Below, piece by piece: positions 10,936-19,926 of a stretch of DNA of 64,000 nucleotides. The DNA is from Dethiobacter alkaliphilus (lineage in GTDB: Bacteria > Bacillota > Dethiobacteria > DTU022 > UBA8154), in NCBI GenBank assembly GCA_016841605.1, contig JAENYV010000003.1, forward strand, positions 73,064 to 137,063, read 5' to 3'. Both the position numbers and the translations under genes were made by a program. Position 1 is the stretch's first letter; each line of letters begins with the position of its first letter. A model generated the notes under the pieces. The model made no database searches. It was not told the origin of the DNA and was given only the letters and a program-made list of their open reading frames with translations.

Positions 10936-12858
10936 TTATGAGGAACGCCAGGCAACCCGGCCGCTTTGCTCCAGGTTGTAACCTCCCATTTTCTCCACCA
11001 CATCCCGGAAGGATTTTGAGCCGATGATCTCTAAAAGAGCACGACATGGAGGAGAATTTAGAAAGTGTTCCGGTATAGCCAGTTCATAAGACTCTTGTGC
11101 CAGGGGAATAAAATCAACACCAAGAGCATCGGCGGCCGCACGGATTCCAAGACCCGCGTCTGCGCTCCCCGCAGCAACGGAAGCTGCCACGGCAAGGTGA
11201 TTAAATTCCTCCCGGTCGTAACCTTCAATATTTTGAGGGTCCAACCCCTCATTTTTCAGGGCAAAATCAAGAAAAATACGTGTTCCGGCTCCTTTTTGCC
11301 GGTTGATAAAAACAATGCCCGGGCGATACAGATCTCTGATATTAAATATTCGTTTGGGGTTTCCCGGAGCAACCATCAGCCCTTGCTCGCGACGGGCCAG
11401 ATGAACCAGTGCCAGGTGTATCCCGGGCAGGTAACGTTGCAAATAGGGGATGTTGTAAAGACCTGTCTCAGGGTCCAGCAGATGCATACCTGCCAGGTGA
11501 GCTTCACCCCTTTTCAACGCCATGATTCCCCCCATACTTCCAACATGAGCAGAGGAAAAAGTGTAACCTTTTTCCTCTTTTTTCAAGAAGTCAGCCAGAA
11601 TATCCAGGCTCAGATCATGGCTTCCCAGGCAAACGATGGCTTTTTCCACCTCTTCCCGCGAACGCCACAGTTCTACCCGGATCTTTTCTCCGGTCTCCAA
11701 TCCTTCTTTATCCTGTGGTATAACGGACTGACCATCCGCCCGGACCAGAGAAAGGCTTACTCCGGCTCCCCGGGAAAGAGGAGTTGCCACAAACTTATCA
11801 TCTACTTTGCCGACCTTCATCCTTAAAAACTCTTCATCCTTCAAAGATGAGACGATGCGTCTGGAAACAGAAGCGCTCAGCACCTCTTTAGGAGAAGGCT
11901 TTTGTTTTTGCCAGCGGTATAAAAGAGGTTTGACAAAAAGCTCCAGGGCCATATGCGCGGCAACGGGATACCCGGGGATTCCTACGACCGGAATGGAACC
12001 GATCCTGCCCAGAATAACAGGTTTACCCGGCCGCATCGCCACCCCGTGGAGCAGGACTTCGCCTACTTTGTTTAATACCCCGAAAGTGTGGTCCCTTCTT
12101 CCGGCAGAGGAACCTGCACTGATCAGAAGTAGATCATTGTCGGTTGCTGCCTGAAGAAGTGCGTTTTCAAGTAGCTGAAAATCATCTTTGACAATCGGTA
12201 ATTTGTTGGCTTTTCCTCCCCAGGATTGAACAAAAGCAGCAAAGGCAAAGGAGTTCGATTCAATGATTTGTCCCGGTTCGGGTCTTTTCCCCGGAGGAAT
12301 AAGCTCGGTTCCCGTAGGGATAATCCCCACCCGGGGCTTTTGCAAAACAGTTATGGTAAAAATTCCGCCATTTAACAGGGCACCTATATCCAACGGACGA
12401 ATAAGATGATAGGATGGGAGAATCATTTCCCCGGCGACGATATCTTCTCCGATAGAACGAACATGCTGCCAGGGAGTTGCGGGCTGACGAATTTCCACGA
12501 CAAGTGAGTTATCCTTTTCGGGGAAAAAGAGCTCTTCGATCATAATTACAGCATTACAGCCCTGGGGCAACGGGCCGCCGGTATCAATATAAAAAGCATT
12601 TTCCCCTAAAAGCAGCCTCCGGGGAGACGTAGGGGAGGCCCCAAAAGTATTTACAGCATTTACAGCGATCCCATCCATCGCCGAAGCATGGTAATGGGGA
12701 GAGGAAAGCTGTGCAAAAACAGGCTTGGCCGTTACCCGGCCGACAGCTTCAACAGTATTTATCTCTTCTTCCCCCATTTCTTGTTGAGAAGCAGCATATA
12801 AAAAAAGCTCACGGGCTTTTTCCAGGGGGGTATTTGTAAGGTAAACCTTCCTCTCCAA
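10936..12858 (-). CDS. MoeA-type molybdopterin molybdotransferase fused to a periplasmic-binding-protein-like domain
   Basis: About 640 residues. Residues 1-400 form a MoeA protein, which inserts molybdate into adenylylated molybdopterin: SSPHYHASAMDGIAV, PTGTELIPPG, SAGSSAGRRDHTFG, GIPGYPVAAHM. Residues ~420-640 form a PBP-like domain of the kind found fused to MoeA or to molybdate regulators, with INRQKGAGTRIFLD and GSADAGLGIRAAAD. The domain has no signal peptide, so it is presumably cytoplasmic and may sense molybdate, tungstate or a cofactor intermediate (inference). The TTG at 12858 follows GAGGAGG by nine bases; the frame is open to 12879. Confidence 0.9.
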   Translation of the reverse strand: MERKVYLTNTPLEKARELFLYAASQQEMGEEEINTVEAVGRVTAKPVFAQLSSPHYHASAMDGIAVNAVNTFGASPTSPRRLLLGENAFYIDTGGPLPQGCNAVIMIEELFFPEKDNSLVVEIRQPATPWQHVRSIGEDIVAGEMILPSYHLIRPLDIGALLNGGIFTITVLQKPRVGIIPTGTELIPPGKRPEPGQIIESNSFAFAAFVQSWGGKANKLPIVKDDFQLLENALLQAATDNDLLLISAGSSAGRRDHTFGVLNKVGEVLLHGVAMRPGKPVILGRIGSIPVVGIPGYPVAAHMALELFVKPLLYRWQKQKPSPKEVLSASVSRRIVSSLKDEEFLRMKVGKVDDKFVATPLSRGAGVSLSLVRADGQSVIPQDKEGLETGEKIRVELWRSREEVEKAIVCLGSHDLSLDILADFLKKEEKGYTFSSAHVGSMGGIMALKRGEAHLAGMHLLDPETGLYNIPYLQRYLPGIHLALVHLARREQGLMVAPGNPKRIFNIRDLYRPGIVFINRQKGAGTRIFLDFALKNEGLDPQNIEGYDREEFNHLAVAASVAAGSADAGLGIRAAADALGVDFIPLAQESYELAIPEHFLNSPPCRALLEIIGSKSFRDVVEKMGGYNLEQSGRVAWRSS

Positions 12859-12899
12859 GAAACAAAACCTCCTCAACAAACCTTTTACTTTTACTATTA

Positions 12900-14141
12900 T
12901 TAAAAGAGAAAAACGCGGACAGGACTACCTTCCGCAAGACCTTCAATATTTCTGGGCACGATAAAATACCCGTCCCCCTTGATCATCGTTTGCAACAGAC
13001 TGGATACCCCAAAAACAGGCCTGGCCCAAATTTTCTCTCCGGACTTGTCGTCTTCATTCCGAGAGAGAACCACCCGGACATAGTCTTCCCTTCCCCCGGG
13101 AGAAGAAAAGTTCGTACCCAGCAAGGCATCCACGCCGGGTTGATGGGAAGTAAAGGGGGAAAGTCCCTGAAAACGGCGTAATAGAGGTTTAACAAATAAA
13201 AGAAAACTGAACATGGCTGATACAGGGTTACCTGATAAGCCAAAGATCGGCACACCGTTACTCGTGCCGTAGATAACCGGTTTACCAGGACTCATGGAGA
13301 CACCATGAAAAAGAACACCCTCCCCGGGAAGACGATCTATGACCCTTACCGTAACATCCCTGCGTCCAACAGAAGTTCCCCCGGAAATAAGGATTACGTC
13401 GGCATTACTGAGGACTTCCTGAAGACCGCTGTAAAGAGCATCTTCGCTGTCCGGGAAAATCCCTAAATACTCCGGCTGTCCTCCGCTTTCCAGTACCTGA
13501 GCAAAAAGCGCATATCCGTTAATATCCCGGATCTGCCCCGGTCCGGGATTTTTTTCCGGTGAAACAAGCTCATCCCCCGTGGAAATAATAACTACTCTGG
13601 GTCTTTTAAAGACCTTAATCCGTAAAAGTCCCAGGGCAGCCAGAATACCGACATCCTGCGGTCTTAAAGAATGACCTTTCCTGAGAACAATTTCGTTTTC
13701 CCGGAAATCATCGCCGGCAAGAATCATGTTTTCCAGAGGGGCAACGGAACGATAAACAGCCAGTTGATCTCCCAGAATATCACAGTGTTCCACCATAACC
13801 ACGCTATCGCTTCCGGGAGGAAGCATTCCGCCGGTGGAGATGCCCATGGCCTCCCCAATCTCAATCCCCGCCGGGGGAGAAGCCCCCATCAGAATTTCAC
13901 CCTTTAACAACAAAAGCGCGGGGATATCCTCCGAGGCCCCGAATGTATCGGAACTTCTGACGGCAAAACCGTCCATCGTTGAACGGGGAAAAGACGGAAC
14001 CTGCCCCGGGGAAACAATATCCACCGCCGGCACCCGGCCCGGGGCATCAAAGATATTGATTTCTTCCGTCCTCACCGTTTTTCCCTCAACTGAAGAGAGA
14101 ACCCGGTTTTGTGCTTCATTAACGGTTAATACTGTTAACAT
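12900..14141 (-). CDS. moeA: MoeA, molybdopterin molybdotransferase
   Basis: 413 residues, a stand-alone MoeA: FPRSTMDGFAVRSSDTFGAS, ISTGDELVSPEKNPGPGQ, ISGGTSVGRRDVT, GLSGNPVSAMFSFLLF, and a C-terminal MoeA_C domain. It lies 41 bases before the larger MoeA fusion, so two MoeA paralogues are made from one transcript. Organisms with both molybdenum and tungsten enzymes often keep two MoeA proteins; whether that applies here cannot be told from sequence alone. Confidence 0.93.
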   Translation of the reverse strand: MLTVLTVNEAQNRVLSSVEGKTVRTEEINIFDAPGRVPAVDIVSPGQVPSFPRSTMDGFAVRSSDTFGASEDIPALLLLKGEILMGASPPAGIEIGEAMGISTGGMLPPGSDSVVMVEHCDILGDQLAVYRSVAPLENMILAGDDFRENEIVLRKGHSLRPQDVGILAALGLLRIKVFKRPRVVIISTGDELVSPEKNPGPGQIRDINGYALFAQVLESGGQPEYLGIFPDSEDALYSGLQEVLSNADVILISGGTSVGRRDVTVRVIDRLPGEGVLFHGVSMSPGKPVIYGTSNGVPIFGLSGNPVSAMFSFLLFVKPLLRRFQGLSPFTSHQPGVDALLGTNFSSPGGREDYVRVVLSRNEDDKSGEKIWARPVFGVSSLLQTMIKGDGYFIVPRNIEGLAEGSPVRVFLF

Positions 14142-14169
14142 AAACGATCACCACATAATGATCTTCATT

Positions 14170-14340
14170 TTATTTGAAACAACCCAACTGACAGCCAACT
14201 ATTTTAAGTTTTAGTTGATTGCAAAGATCCCCAACTTCCGCGACGGAGCAATTGTGCTCCCGGGCGATCTTGAAAGCCATAGCGCAGGGTATTTTACCCT
14301 GAGGAGCTGCTTCCTGCAAACTTTTTTTAACCCCTTCCAT
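14170..14340 (-). CDS. Small Cys-containing protein heading the molybdenum-cofactor operon (function unknown)
   Basis: 56 residues from an ATG that follows AAGGAGGAAG. The middle reads AFKIAREHNCSVAEVGDLCN, which looks like a short helix-turn-helix or helical hairpin, and the C-terminus is VGCQLGCFK, giving a Cys-X3-Cys pair; five Cys in all. It lies 28 bases before moeA and directly after the only good promoter of the block, so it is co-transcribed with moeA. It could be a small DNA-binding or metal-responsive protein; I do not recognise a characterised family. The frame is open to 14361, but the upstream start lacks a ribosome site. Confidence 0.7.
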   Translation of the reverse strand: MEGVKKSLQEAAPQGKIPCAMAFKIAREHNCSVAEVGDLCNQLKLKIVGCQLGCFK

Positions 14341-14384
14341 CTTTCTTCCTCCTTCGAGCATAGTTTATCTCTTTATATAAAAAA

Positions 14385-14413
14385 ATGGTACATCATTCTC
14401 TCTTTTTTGTCAA
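14385..14413 (-). promoter_or_regulatory. Promoter of the small protein-moeA-moeA/PBP-mog operon
   Basis: A perfect TTGACA (14413-14408), 17-base spacer and TACCAT (14390-14385) on the minus strand, 45 bases before the small gene's ATG. About 160 bases separate fapA from the small gene; no terminator is obvious in it. Confidence 0.7.
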
Positions 14414-14502
14414 TGAACTATGTTTTACCGGGTCTTCTGATAAGTAGGACTAAAGATAGCATTGAAGGCTTTTTTTCCGGGGCTTTTTACTCGGGCAAAG
14501 AA

Positions 14503-16296
14503 TTAGAAGTTGACTATTTTTAACATTCCGCTTTCAGAATCGTACCCGATTTTTATCTTTGAATATTCATTATCAAATCGATAAACAATTTTCCCGATCT
14601 GAACAGTAACATCTTCATGGACCAGGTCAAAATAAATCGAGGAATGGATGGGAACTCTAATGCGTACCTGAGAGGCGCTGCTGCCGCTCTCTGTACTGAT
14701 AAAACAAAATTCTTTTACTTTTACATCTCCCTGGGCTTCAATGGAACCGCCGCGGCAAACCCCATGAATATTTACCCTGCCGCCTGACTGTAAAAAGGAA
14801 TAATAGCTCCCTGCACCGGTAATTTCAATATCTCCAATGTGTTTTAAGAGCGAATTCTGGACATAGGAAACGTTGAGGGGCGGTATTTCCTTCAGCAGAT
14901 CTTCAACCTCGGTAAGAAAAGTACGGAGAGAACTCCCCAACTCATTTAATATTAACGGACTGTCAATATCATCTATTTTACCGGAAAATACATTTTGTAA
15001 AAGCCCGATTGTTTTTTTTAAAGAAGCGAATTGTCTGTCATCGTTGTCCTTTAAGGTGGATTCAATTTTTGTCAGGCTTTCCTTCATACTGGAAGGTATT
15101 TTTTGCGAAACTGCAGCGATAATCCGCTGCAAAGAAGCTACATCCAACTCCCGGCCCTTTTCAGACAGGCTGGCGACAACCTTCTTAACGGCATTTAAAA
15201 AGCCGGCATATTCCTTTTCCAATATACTTATTTGCTGTATAATCTTTTTCAAGAGGGCAAAATGTAATCCTCCTTCAACCTGACACTTAACAACATTTCG
15301 TGTAAACTGAATTTTTCCTCCGGCTTTTACGACAGCACCGTATGCATTCCCGTTTACAAAGAGATCGCCCCTGGCTTCAACCAGCATATTCTCCGTAATA
15401 TTGCCGTAAATCCTAATATCCCCATTAAAACGCACATTTCCGCTCTCTAAATTTACATCTCCGTTATGTGTAATAAGATTGGCAACCTTAATAAAGTTAC
15501 CGCTCACAATAAGACGGCCGTCTCTCTGAGCGATTATTTCACCCTTCTCTTCCAGAAATTCCACGCCTTCCCCGCATTTAAACCTGACACTTCTCACCGG
15601 TTTGGGCACAATTACTTTTCCCGTTACTGTTTCGCCCGGAACACCGGTTACCGGAGGGTGAACCACAGCAATCAAATCTCCCTTACTCACTGACGGAAAA
15701 CGGAATCTCTCCCGGAAATCAACCTGTTTCTGCGAGTTTACTTCATGGGTAATCGTCTCTACTTCCGTTTTCGTTTGAAAATCAATCCGTCCGTTTTCTC
15801 CCTCCTGGACCTTTTTCCCTTTCGCCACTATTTCCGGTTCTCCGGAAGCCCTCTCCAACGCGATTTTAATCGAGGCGTAATCAATGCCAAAAACAACGTG
15901 CTTGGCCTTCAACTGCGCTTCTATCTCTTCCAGGGATAAAATTTTCTCCAGTTTAACGGCCTTCTCCACCTTAATCTTTAGTTCATTCGACATTTCCGTA
16001 TCCGGCAATTTATATTCGGTTGTCCTACGGGGGAAAACAGTCAGTTCAGCTATGTAAGCATCAGGAGTCAAGGAAACAACACAACGGGCGTCTTCTACCT
16101 TAGACGGAGAAGTAATTTCAATGACATCATCCTCAAACACCTCCCGCGGTGATTCCAGCAACTCATTATTGACATAAACCGTAACACCTTCTTCAGCGGG
16201 ATAGAGCACTGCAGGTATTCCGTCTCCCTGGGGATTATTCACCACGACCTTTCCATCCACAATACAGGCCTGACCGCTTACATCTTTTTCCGACAT
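14503..16296 (-). CDS. FapA / DUF342 family protein
   Basis: About 597 residues. The central part is the FapA (DUF342) beta-helix-like region with repeated short motifs such as NLITHNGDVNLESGNVRFNG and GDIRIYGNITENMLVEARGD. It is followed by a charged helical or coiled-coil stretch (roughly residues 330-470) and a second short beta repeat, IHGVCRGGSIEAQGDVKVK. FapA proteins are linked to flagellar or polar assembly and surface functions, but the molecular role is not well defined. No signal peptide is visible, so it is probably cytoplasmic. The ATG at 16296 is chosen over an upstream start at 16317. Confidence 0.85.
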   Translation of the reverse strand: MSEKDVSGQACIVDGKVVVNNPQGDGIPAVLYPAEEGVTVYVNNELLESPREVFEDDVIEITSPSKVEDARCVVSLTPDAYIAELTVFPRRTTEYKLPDTEMSNELKIKVEKAVKLEKILSLEEIEAQLKAKHVVFGIDYASIKIALERASGEPEIVAKGKKVQEGENGRIDFQTKTEVETITHEVNSQKQVDFRERFRFPSVSKGDLIAVVHPPVTGVPGETVTGKVIVPKPVRSVRFKCGEGVEFLEEKGEIIAQRDGRLIVSGNFIKVANLITHNGDVNLESGNVRFNGDIRIYGNITENMLVEARGDLFVNGNAYGAVVKAGGKIQFTRNVVKCQVEGGLHFALLKKIIQQISILEKEYAGFLNAVKKVVASLSEKGRELDVASLQRIIAAVSQKIPSSMKESLTKIESTLKDNDDRQFASLKKTIGLLQNVFSGKIDDIDSPLILNELGSSLRTFLTEVEDLLKEIPPLNVSYVQNSLLKHIGDIEITGAGSYYSFLQSGGRVNIHGVCRGGSIEAQGDVKVKEFCFISTESGSSASQVRIRVPIHSSIYFDLVHEDVTVQIGKIVYRFDNEYSKIKIGYDSESGMLKIVNF

Positions 16297-16335
16297 GCTC
16301 AGCACCACCCCAACCATCCAGCCCTTTCAGTCGGG

Positions 16336-17691
16336 CTACTTTTTCTTTTTGGCGATCTCTCGTGTACCTACCTTAACTACTTCATTAATAGGCATGTATG
16401 TATCGGTAGATATAAGTTCCTTTGTGATTTTCTTGCCCTCCTCGTTGACAAGACGATAAACATTAACGCGATATCCTTCCTCTCCTGCCTGAACCTGTCG
16501 CCGAACCCCTTTAGGAAGACTGGGATCAGGTTGTTCCAGCAAGCGGGGAGTCAGAACTTCAATATCTTCACTGACGATATCAACAGTCCGTCCAGGGGTC
16601 TTCTCCGCCCCATAAAGGAATAAAGTTAATGAGTCGTCTACCTGCCCGGCAATTATGACGGGATAATTACGGGCATTGGAAAACTTGAAATCAATAATAT
16701 CATGAGCAACAGTAGCATCTTGTCCCAGTGGAACATAGGAAACAGGACGGCTGTGACGGGATCGCTGCACAATCTCCATTTCTCCCCGCAAAGCAACCTG
16801 ATACAATGTCGTTGCAACCTGGCAGATACCGCCTCCAATACCGGGAACAAATTTTCTGTTCTGGATGACCAAAACTTCCCTGTAACCCTGCTCCGCTGTT
16901 ACAGAGCCAATTTCTTCATTAAAAGAAAAAACTTCTCCGGGTTGAAGAATCCGACCGTTAATCGCTTCCGTAGCCAGCATGATATTGTGCTTCCGATCGT
17001 CGCTGGAGTCATTCAGAGAAGTGGCATAAGAAACAATTAAACAACCGAAATCAGGCAAATCGGCCTCTGTAATCCCGGGCGCCTTTTCCTGCACTCTCAG
17101 CGGGATATCAACAAAATTTCCCGACTGCAGGTGCTCTTCCACAATTTTTTTGTTTTGATCTAAATCTAATAAATAACCCTGTTCTTCTCCCAGGACAAAA
17201 GGGATTCCTTTTTTGATTACCATTCGGGCATCTTTGGGTTCCCTGTCTATCTCGCTCTTAATTTTTTCCAACTCTCCGAGCAGATAGGTATCGGAGACAG
17301 AAAGGGGAACGCTCAGGGAAGCTGAAATAGGAAGCCATCTTACCGTATTAAAATAATAATGACCGGCTTCGTAGATTTCACTTATTCCGAGGACACTTTC
17401 AATTGCCTCCTCCAACTGAAAAGCGCTAACCCCGGAATGGAGAGGAATGGAAAAAGTTCTGTCTTCCCAGGCCAGGGTTATGGAGGAGGGAAGAACCAGT
17501 TTTTCCATCAGTTTTTCCCTGGCTTCCTCATACGTCAGTCCGTCCAGAGAAATATGATCCACTTCCACTCCAGGTATAATCCTGTTTTCATAGTAATATC
17601 CGGCTGCACCAATTCCGCCTGCGATCCCTGCTGTAGCCTGTAAAAAAATAATCAAAAAAAACCAGATTTTCCCCGGCACGCGCCCCATCAT
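16336..17691 (-). CDS. VanW family protein with N-terminal membrane anchor
   Basis: 451 residues. A signal-anchor (residues ~9-31, FFLIIFLQATAGIAGG) is followed by a YkuD-associated/PG_binding_4-like region (EVDHISLDGLTYEEAREKL) and a VanW domain containing LQPGEVFSFNEEIGSVTAEQ and VPGIGGGICQVATTLYQVAL. The C-terminus (VNVYRLVNEEGKKITKELIS) resembles a G5-type domain. VanW proteins are envelope-associated, named from vancomycin-resistance clusters, and of unclear biochemical role. Here the context is envelope/surface genes rather than resistance. Confidence 0.88.
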   Translation of the reverse strand: MMGRVPGKIWFFLIIFLQATAGIAGGIGAAGYYYENRIIPGVEVDHISLDGLTYEEAREKLMEKLVLPSSITLAWEDRTFSIPLHSGVSAFQLEEAIESVLGISEIYEAGHYYFNTVRWLPISASLSVPLSVSDTYLLGELEKIKSEIDREPKDARMVIKKGIPFVLGEEQGYLLDLDQNKKIVEEHLQSGNFVDIPLRVQEKAPGITEADLPDFGCLIVSYATSLNDSSDDRKHNIMLATEAINGRILQPGEVFSFNEEIGSVTAEQGYREVLVIQNRKFVPGIGGGICQVATTLYQVALRGEMEIVQRSRHSRPVSYVPLGQDATVAHDIIDFKFSNARNYPVIIAGQVDDSLTLFLYGAEKTPGRTVDIVSEDIEVLTPRLLEQPDPSLPKGVRRQVQAGEEGYRVNVYRLVNEEGKKITKELISTDTYMPINEVVKVGTREIAKKKK

Positions 17692-17703
17692 TAGCCCCCT
17701 CGG

Positions 17704-18549
17704 TTAATCTCTCACGGACATGGCCAGTTCCATTAGCTTTTGAGTACCAAGCCTGTAGACACGGTCAAAAAGTTCCTCGGTAATAATTTCATTTTCCCAG
17801 GCAATGACTTCTCCATTATCCTTTTTCAAATCCTTTAACAATGTTTTTCCAATCAGATACTGTCTCTGTCTTTGCACAAAAACTTCGGCAGGATCCGGGT
17901 CGCCTTTTGGTTGTGAAATAAGCAGATCCCGTTCCGTAACGGAGGCCGGAACAGCAGCGTCTGGTTCGGCTTTTTCAAATGCCGGAATTTCAACCGTAAC
18001 GGCAGGCCCATCATCTCCTTGCTTAAAATTTCCCGTTTCTTCCTTCTCAGACGAAAAATATTCAGACCTCTCGTTTAGTAATTCACTTTCCTCTTCCACA
18101 ATCAGCACTTCCTTGCCGATCGTAATTACTGCCCGGGCCGGCAAAAATTGTTCGTTTTCTTCTTTGCCTTTATAAAAAAACTCGGCCAGTTCCCCGCTCT
18201 CTGTATCAACGGAAAACTCGACAACCTCTCCCAATAACTTACCCCTCCTGGTGACTACTTGTGTTCCCAGGACCTGAATACCTTTCTGGACCAGCTCTAC
18301 GAGAATGGGAATATTCATAATATTAACAATAACATTTCTATCTTCAACAGTAACGGCAAATTCACCAACCCCCTCGGCAGAGCGAAAAGAAAGTCCCTTC
18401 AATTCCCTGTCGTCTCCAGGCTCATCCAAAAGCAAAAATTCAACGTTTTTTTGCTTGGGATTGATAACCAGACCTTTCACCGTGCCAATCTGCATCCCTT
18501 CCGAGATACCGATCACCGGTGCTCCGATTATCTCCTTACTTTTTTTCAT
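17704..18549 (-). CDS. PRC-barrel domain protein
   Basis: 281 residues with two PRC-barrel-like units: residues ~1-80 (IIGAPVIGISEGMQIGTVKG) and ~85-160 (VLGTQVVTRRGKLLGEVVEF). A charged linker rich in Glu and Pro follows, then a C-terminal segment, GEVIAWENEIITEELFDRVY. PRC-barrel proteins in Gram-positive bacteria are often sporulation- or cell-cycle-associated, but no role is established for this one. It lies 12 bases before vanW. Confidence 0.82.
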   Translation of the reverse strand: MKKSKEIIGAPVIGISEGMQIGTVKGLVINPKQKNVEFLLLDEPGDDRELKGLSFRSAEGVGEFAVTVEDRNVIVNIMNIPILVELVQKGIQVLGTQVVTRRGKLLGEVVEFSVDTESGELAEFFYKGKEENEQFLPARAVITIGKEVLIVEEESELLNERSEYFSSEKEETGNFKQGDDGPAVTVEIPAFEKAEPDAAVPASVTERDLLISQPKGDPDPAEVFVQRQRQYLIGKTLLKDLKKDNGEVIAWENEIITEELFDRVYRLGTQKLMELAMSVRD

Positions 18550-18587
18550 ACTTCAACCTCCCCCTTTTTTTTAGTTCCCGTTACTCC

Positions 18588-19634
18588 CTATTCCTGAAAT
18601 ATTTTTTCCGCCCTGATCTTAATCAGTTGAGGAATTTGTGAAAAAGGAAGATCCGGATGCTCGGTTTTTTTTAACAACTCCTCAATAGTCAAAAGGTACT
18701 GCACTACTTTTTCAAAATGGCGCCGTAAAGATGCAGATAGGGATGAACCATTTTCCAACAGAAATCCTTCGATTAAACCTGCTGCTTCAAGATATTTTCC
18801 CATCTCTTTATACAGAAAGACAAATTCCGTATAAATCATGCCTTTTAATGAAACATCTCTGGTCTGAGACAGAGCTGCTTTAAATTTCTCCACGGCTAAG
18901 GGAAAATTTTTCTCTTCCTTTGCCTGAAAAGCGCTATCTATTAACCCCTGAAAATCAAATTTGTTTTCCGTCAATAATGTTACCTCCTTCCTTTGTGCTT
19001 TGATACCTTCGGAGATCAGGAAAAGGGGCTCTTTCCAGGCCGGAGGAAGCAAAAATTCTTTCGGAAGCGTTAGAAGCTCTTTGGGAAGCATATTGGTAAC
19101 AGGTATAATCTTACGAACATCAGTAATCCCTTGTTCGGGAAATGCAGGTAATTTTGCTACGCTAACTTTTCTAGCTTCTACCGGTTCCGGTTCTACCGGC
19201 TTTAGCAGTTCTACCGGTTCCGGTTTTGCTTCGCATTTATCTTCCCCTAAAACAGCTTTTTCCTGCAGGGATTTATTAGTAATATTTTTTTCAAAAAGAA
19301 AATAACCTCCGAAAAGAACAAGTAATAAAACTCCGGAAAAGGCAATCACCGGAGAAATAAAGCTCATTAAACCCGGCAGGAAAAACGATAACAGATAAAC
19401 CCATAGAACCATTAGTGCAATTAGCTTTAAGGATAAACCGCGAAAAAATTTTCTTAACCAGGCCAGGAAGAGAAAAAAAATTAGGGCTATTATTGAGACA
19501 ACTAGATAATAAACAAGCACAACAGGCCTTCCTTCTTTAAATAAAAATAAAAACAAAACAATAAGAAATAAAAGATAAGATTCACTTAGGAAATAATTCG
19601 CCACAAATACATCTTTTTCCTTTTTATCCGACAA
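18588..19634 (-). CDS. Membrane protein with C-terminal TPR-like helical domain (unknown function)
   Basis: 348 residues. Four hydrophobic helices lie at about residues 16-34, 38-60, 68-90 and 92-113. They are followed by a Pro/Glu-rich linker (~135-165, encoded by a short imperfect DNA repeat at 19180-19235) and a helical C-terminal region (~228-335) with TPR character (QAKEEKNFPLAVEKFKAALS). Probably a membrane-anchored scaffold with the TPR-like part in the cytoplasm (inference). First gene of the PRC-vanW-fapA cluster, 38 bases upstream of the PRC gene. Confidence 0.75.
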   Translation of the reverse strand: MSDKKEKDVFVANYFLSESYLLFLIVLFLFLFKEGRPVVLVYYLVVSIIALIFFLFLAWLRKFFRGLSLKLIALMVLWVYLLSFFLPGLMSFISPVIAFSGVLLLVLFGGYFLFEKNITNKSLQEKAVLGEDKCEAKPEPVELLKPVEPEPVEARKVSVAKLPAFPEQGITDVRKIIPVTNMLPKELLTLPKEFLLPPAWKEPLFLISEGIKAQRKEVTLLTENKFDFQGLIDSAFQAKEEKNFPLAVEKFKAALSQTRDVSLKGMIYTEFVFLYKEMGKYLEAAGLIEGFLLENGSSLSASLRRHFEKVVQYLLTIEELLKKTEHPDLPFSQIPQLIKIRAEKIFQE

Positions 19635-19654
19635 ATATTAGACAATTTTTTTGC

Positions 19655-19682
19655 ACAAAAATACCACAGTAAAAACTGTGGT
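19655..19682 (-). terminator. Hairpin, likely terminator downstream of argH
   Basis: ACCACAGT (19663-19670) and ACTGTGGT (19675-19682) form a perfect eight-pair stem with a four-base loop, followed on the minus strand by ATTTTTG. It lies about 245 bases past the argH stop, before the next operon. Confidence 0.55.
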
Positions 19683-19764
19683 CCCAAACACTACAAATGC
19701 AGGAGGTGAACGGCAACGGAGAAGATCATCTTTGCTGCCCTTCGCTTTTGAAAGGCTTTTTTAT

Positions 19765-19920
19765 TTAGCACTACAGCGAAAATTTACTTGTTTTACTAAA
19801 CTAATTTCCCCTTGGTTTTCGTATACGCCCGGCGCTTTGCCCGAGCGCTACAAGCGTTCCGAGCGCCGTCAAACTATCCCCGTGACGTCGCGAATTAGTA
19901 ATTTTCGCTGTAGTGTTAGT
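19765..19920. repeat. Short inverted-repeat element (MITE-like), copy A
   Basis: About 155 bases bounded by near-identical inverted ends: AGCACTACAGCGAAAATTTA on the left and its reverse complement (TAATTTTCGCTGTAGTGTTA) on the right. The inside is GC-rich and self-complementary (GGCGCT...AGCGCC). About 75 bases of one half recur between argF and argD (23700-23783). It has no coding capacity and lies directly downstream of argH. The rest of the 290-base gap holds only the hairpin at 19663-19682. Confidence 0.65.
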
Positions 19921-19926
19921 TAGACC

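Noticed and set aside
19180-19235. CCGGTTCTACCGG-type tandem repeat as a possible CRISPR or VNTR
   Set aside because: It is a short in-frame repeat encoding a Pro/Glu linker of the membrane-TPR protein; no spacers.
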